Of a DNA stretch of 64,000 nucleotides, positions 60,192-64,000 are shown one piece after another. This DNA comes from Ehretia macrophylla (Eukaryota; Streptophyta; Magnoliopsida; Boraginales; Ehretiaceae): assembly GCA_037974665.1 (NCBI GenBank), contig CM075765.1, positions 16,425,501-16,489,500 of the forward strand, read 5' to 3'. How positions within the stretch are numbered: position 1 is the first letter of the stretch; each line of letters opens with the position of its first letter. The position numbers were made by a program, and so were the translations under genes. Under the pieces are notes generated by a model. It saw nothing but the letters and a program-made list of their open reading frames with translations. It did no database searches and was not told where the DNA came from.

Positions 60192-63100
60192 CACTACAAG
60201 ATAACAGCCCTGAGGCTACGAAAAATGGCGACGAAAAAATATTTCATAGTCATTTTCAAGAACTGGTGACGAAGGGGCGATGAAACGAAATCTTTCATCA
60301 CCGTTTGGTAGCTAAAATATGCGAAAATTATTTCTTTCAGAAAAAATACAAATGGTCGCCATTTGGTAGCCAAACAGCGACGAAATAGCAACAATAAAAG
60401 ATAATTATTGATTAATTAGTTATTGGTCGCCATTAGGTTGCCAAATGGCGACCTCCTGGCCACCATTATCATTAAATTTTGTTCGCAACTTAATTACAAA
60501 AAATAAATGAGAAAAAATAATTATAAAATAAAAAAAGTATAAATGTGGTCTCCGTTTTGTCGCTATATAGTAACCAAATGGTGACCAAAAGCAAAATTAT
60601 TTTTAAAAAAAAAATTTATAAAAAAATAAATTGACAAAAAACAAAAGTTAAACAAATTTTATCTTTTGCATGATAGTTCGTAGTCCCGTGGCAGCCATTG
60701 GCCACCAAATGGCGACAAAAAGTAAAATTTTGGTTGCCCTTTGGTCGCCAATAGCTACAAAGGGGTAACGAAATATCTATGTTCATAGAAAATTAGGTTG
60801 ATTTATAAAATAAGAATTAATAATAAAAAATACATTACAAGTTTATGCAAGATCTATTTTGTTTTGATTAAAAATATATTATAAGGTTTACTTAATGGTA
60901 TGGAGTTGTACATATTTAAGATATAAAAGCATGAAAATGAATTAATAATTAATAATTCTATATTCTAATTAACAAAGGCAGGATTAATGAAATACAAAGT
61001 GAAAAACAATAAAAAATTTATCACTGTCATTAGTTTTTCACATACCAATCAAATTCTAATTTCGCACTAATATTAATAAATTAGTGTAAATTGAAGAATG
61101 ACTATAATAAATTATAATATTTAGCTTAGAAGAGCTACTTAAAAGAAAAGAATTGATTATATCAAACAAATTCTATTTTTTACATGATAGTTCGTAGCCC
61201 CGTGGTGGCCATTTGCCACCAAATGGCGACAAAAAGTAAAATTTTGGTTGCCCTTTGGTCGCCAATGGCTACGAAGGGGCGACAAAATATCTATGTTTAT
61301 AGAAAGTTTGGTTGATTTAGAACATAAGAATTAATAATAAAAAATACATTACAAGTTTGTGCAAGATCTATTTTGTTTTGATTGAAAATATATTATAAGG
61401 TTTACTTAATGGTATGAAGTTGTATATATTTAAGATATAAGAGCATGAAAATGAATTAATGATCAATAATTCTATATTCTAATTAACAAAGGTAGGATTA
61501 ATGAAATATAAAGTGAAAAATAATAAAAATTTTATCATTGTCATTAGTTTTTCGCATACCAATCAAATTCTAATTTCACACTAATATTAATGAATTAGTG
61601 TAAATTGAAGAATGACTATAATAAATTATAATATTTAGCTTAGAAGAGTTACTTAAAACAAAAGAATTGATTATATCAAACAAATTCTATTTTTTACATG
61701 ATAGTTCGTATCCCCGTGGTGGCCATTGGCCACCAAATGGCGACAAAAAGTAAAATTTTGGTCGTCCTTTGGTCGCCAATGGCTACGAAGGGGCGACAAA
61801 ATATCCATGTTCATAGAAAGTTAGGTTGATTTAGAACATAAGAATTAATAATAACAAATACATTACAAGTTTGTGCAAGATCTATTTTGTTTTGATTGAA
61901 AATATATTATAAGGTTTAATTAATAATATGAACTTGTATATATTTAAGATATAAAAGCATGAAAATGAATTAATGATCAATAATTCTATATTCTAATTAA
62001 CAAAAGTAGGATTAATAAAATACAAAGTGAAAACTAATAAAAATTTTATCATTGTCATTCGTTTTTCGCATACCAATCAAATTCTTTTTTGGCACTAACG
62101 TCAATGAATTAGTGTAAATTGAAAAATGACTATAATAAAAGATAATATTTAGCTTAGAATAGCTACTTAAAATAAAAGAATTAATTATATTAAACAAATT
62201 CTGTTTTTTGCATGATAGTTCGTAGCCCCGTGGTGGTCATTGGCCACCAAATGGTGACAAAAAGTAAAATTTTAGTCGCCCTTTGGTCGCCAATGACTAC
62301 GAAAGAGCGACGAAGTATCTATGTTCATAGAAAGTTAGGTTGATTTAGAACATAAGAATTAATAATAACAAATACATTACAAGTTTGTGCAAGATCTATT
62401 TTGTTTTGATTAAAAATATATTAGAAGGTTTACTTAATGATATGAAGTTGTACATATTTAAGATATAAAAGCATGAAAATAAATTAATGATTAATAATGC
62501 TATATTCTAATTAACAAAAGTTGGGTTAATAAAATACAAAGTGAAAAACAATGAAAATTTTATCATTGTCATTAGATTTTTGTATATCAATCAAATTCTA
62601 ATTTTCACATTAATATCAAGGAATTAGTTTAAATTGAAGAATGACAATAATAAAAGAGAATATATAGTTTAGAAGAGTAATTTGAAACAAAAACATTAAT
62701 TACATAAAACGACAAAGAGTAAAAGTTTGGTTACCCTTTGGTCGCCAATGGCTATCAAGGGGCTACGAACTCTCCACATTTATAAGAAAGTAGATTGATT
62801 TAGAACAAATATATTATAAGTTTGTGCTAGATTTATTTCGTTTGATTGAAAATATATTTTAAAGTTTATTTAGGGTATAAGGTTGTATTTAAAGTATAAG
62901 GACATAAAAATGATTTAATGATTAATAATTCTTTATTCTAACAAAAGTGAGATTAATGAAATACAAAAAAAATTAATTATATAAAAAAATATTTTGTCTT
63001 TTGCATGAAAGTTTGTAGGCACATGGTGGCCATTGGCCACCTAATGGTGACAAAATATAATAATTTGGTTGCCCTTTGATCACCAATAGCTACCAAGAGG

Positions 63101-63360
63101 CTACAAAATCTCCATAAAAATAAGTAAATTGATTAATTTTAAATTAATAATATAAAATAAATAGTAACTTTTAAATAATATAAAACATATTTGCAAAAAA
63201 TTAATATAAAATAAATTTTCATTTTTAAATGAGACAAAAGTTCCATATTTAATATAAAATAATTAATTGAAAATTTATTATAACACTATTAAAACCTAAA
63301 TGAATAAATAAAATAAAACTAAAATAAACCTAAAAACTAAATAAAACCTAAACCAAGCTC
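60192..63360. mobile_element. CACTA transposon, left end and subterminal region
   Basis: The end reads CACTACAAGATAACAGCC, preceded by TCA, the candidate 3-bp target site. Inside are many direct and inverted copies of GGCGACGAAA, CCAAATGGCGAC and TTTGGTCGCCAATGGC, the subterminal repeats typical of CACTA elements. The opposite end and any transposase lie beyond the window, so the right limit given here is only where these motifs fade. Confidence 0.8.
60669..63060 (+). repeat. 514-bp tandem array in the CACTA subterminal region
   Basis: CATGATAGTTCGTAG starts units at 60669, 61183, 61697 and 62211, an exact 514-bp period three times. The fourth unit runs to about 62710; a deleted unit (about 62711-63003) and the start of another at 63004 follow. 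Each unit has a GC-richer core of about 110 bp with nested inverted repeats and an AT-rich remainder of about 400 bp. Confidence 0.92.
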
Positions 63361-63429
63361 TCCTAGTTTTTACTCTGGCGGCTCCCTTGTAATCCAAAAA
63401 ACCCTATTTCTAAACCCCACCCCCCCTCT

Positions 63430-63939
63430 ATGGAGGCGCCGCGGGCGCCTGACGACTTCCCGCCATTAGACGTTGGCCAGGGAAGCCAGCCGACGGCACA
63501 ACACCACCTTGGTGCTGTGCCGTCGCACCACAAGGTGCTGCAACCCCATGCTGCAGCGCCTCATATGGCCTCGGTGCAGCACCCAAGTGGTGCTGCGCAA
63601 CCTGCGCATTAGCCCCACCCTGATGCACAGGTTGATAGGGTGCATCAGCCCCACGCTGATGCACAGGTTGATAGGGTGCAGTAGTCCCACGCTACTGCAC
63701 CCAAAAGCCCTACAGCGCAGTAGTCAGCGACTGCTGCGCCACGCGAGTCGCAGCAATCAGCCTCAGCTGCGCCTTCGTCACGGGTACAGCAGCCCCACGG
63801 TGCTATGCCCTAAAAGCTCTCCACACACTTGGCTGATGCGTTTCCTCCATTGCCATCGCTGCACCACCCAATGGCAGCAATCCAGCCCCAAAAGCTTTCC
63901 ACGCATCAGCCAAGGGCTAATAAGGGAATCGGATTATGA
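63430..63939 (+). pseudogene. Decayed Gln/His/Ala/Pro-rich ORF, function unknown
   Basis: ATG at 63430 opens 60 codons (MEAPRAPDDFPPLDVGQG). The same frame continues to about 63937, broken by TAG or TAA at 63610, 63682, 63721 and 63811. Repeated motifs VQQPH/VHQPH/VLQPH and PKSPT/PQKLSTH and two FPPL motifs suggest Gln stood at the stops. A 37-bp unit (GATGCACAGGTTGATAGGGT...) is doubled at about 63621-63693. Strong G+C contrast with the AT-rich left side. It may be the start of a LINE ORF1 or a CACTA-encoded protein; I do not recognise it. Confidence 0.4.
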
Positions 63940-64000
63940 CTCTTGTTGGATATTGGGTGAATGTGTTCTTTTTGTCCTTAATGAGTATATTGGATCCCTT

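Noticed and set aside
60669-63060. Centromeric satellite
   Set aside because: Only about five units, embedded in CACTA subterminal DNA; nothing links it to a centromere.
63428-63664. Minus-strand 78-codon ORF at the right end
   Set aside because: It overlaps the plus-strand Gln/His-rich frame whose stop pattern is better explained by decay of the plus-strand frame.

Overview
This window is nuclear DNA from a flowering plant, most likely a dicot. It is AT-rich and gene-poor, with plant-type introns (GT...AG), plant LTR retrotransposon lineages (Copia, a Tekay-like chromovirus, Athila/Tat-like), CACTA, Mutator-like and Harbinger-like DNA elements, and LINE tails. The species cannot be named from the sequence. 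I see no intact host protein-coding gene, no rRNA or tRNA gene, no CRISPR array and nothing prokaryotic. The only recognisable host gene is a MATE (multidrug and toxic compound extrusion, DETOXIFICATION 33-35-like) transporter. It is present as a broken eight-exon copy (16.1-19.4 kb) and as a second partial copy in the same orientation about 40 kb downstream (57.4-58.8 kb).

Layout. 1-16.1 kb: a head-to-tail chain of a non-coding LTR retrotransposon (internal, LTR, internal, LTR). Its left internal part carries a 3.4-kb solo LTR with a 5-bp target-site duplication (TSD), and its last LTR abuts exon 1 of the MATE pseudogene on the same strand. 20.4-24.7 kb: a complete but dead Copia element on the minus strand (231-bp LTRs, TSD ACTGA). 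24.7-30.3 kb: unannotated DNA with a CACTA end, a long-TIR element and a small Mutator-like MITE with a 9-bp TSD. 30.3-42.0 kb: an old solo LTR split by a complete 9.9-kb Tekay-like Gypsy element (LTRs about 2.45 kb, TSD ATTGC). 43.3-45.9 kb and 47.9-49.1 kb: two long-TIR elements, the first carrying nested MITEs. 49.1-57.2 kb: an Athila/Tat-like LTR on the minus strand split by four insertions (a solo LTR, a Harbinger-like MITE and two LINE tails). 57.4-58.8 kb: the MATE fragment. 58.8-60.2 kb: LTR and gag of another Gypsy element, cut by a CACTA end at 60,192. 60.2-63.4 kb: CACTA subterminal DNA containing a tandem array with an exact 514-bp period. 63.4-64.0 kb: a decayed Gln/His/Ala/Pro-rich ORF.

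How it fits together. There is no operon or pathway here; the window is a record of nested insertion and decay. Most premature stops in the retroelement ORFs that I could place against the family pattern are CAG/CAA to TAG/TAA, CGA to TGA, or TGG to TAG/TGA, as expected from deamination of methylated cytosine in silenced DNA. The strongest candidates for something not yet described are: (1) a small hairpin with an invariant TCCGGA loop core and a compensated stem pair, kept in LTRs of at least four related Gypsy families here; (2) a 39-bp LTR minisatellite whose unit is a 9-bp-arm dyad, also with a compensated change; (3) the 514-bp array seeded from CACTA subterminal DNA. None is proven functional, and I found no convincing new defence, metabolic or regulatory system.
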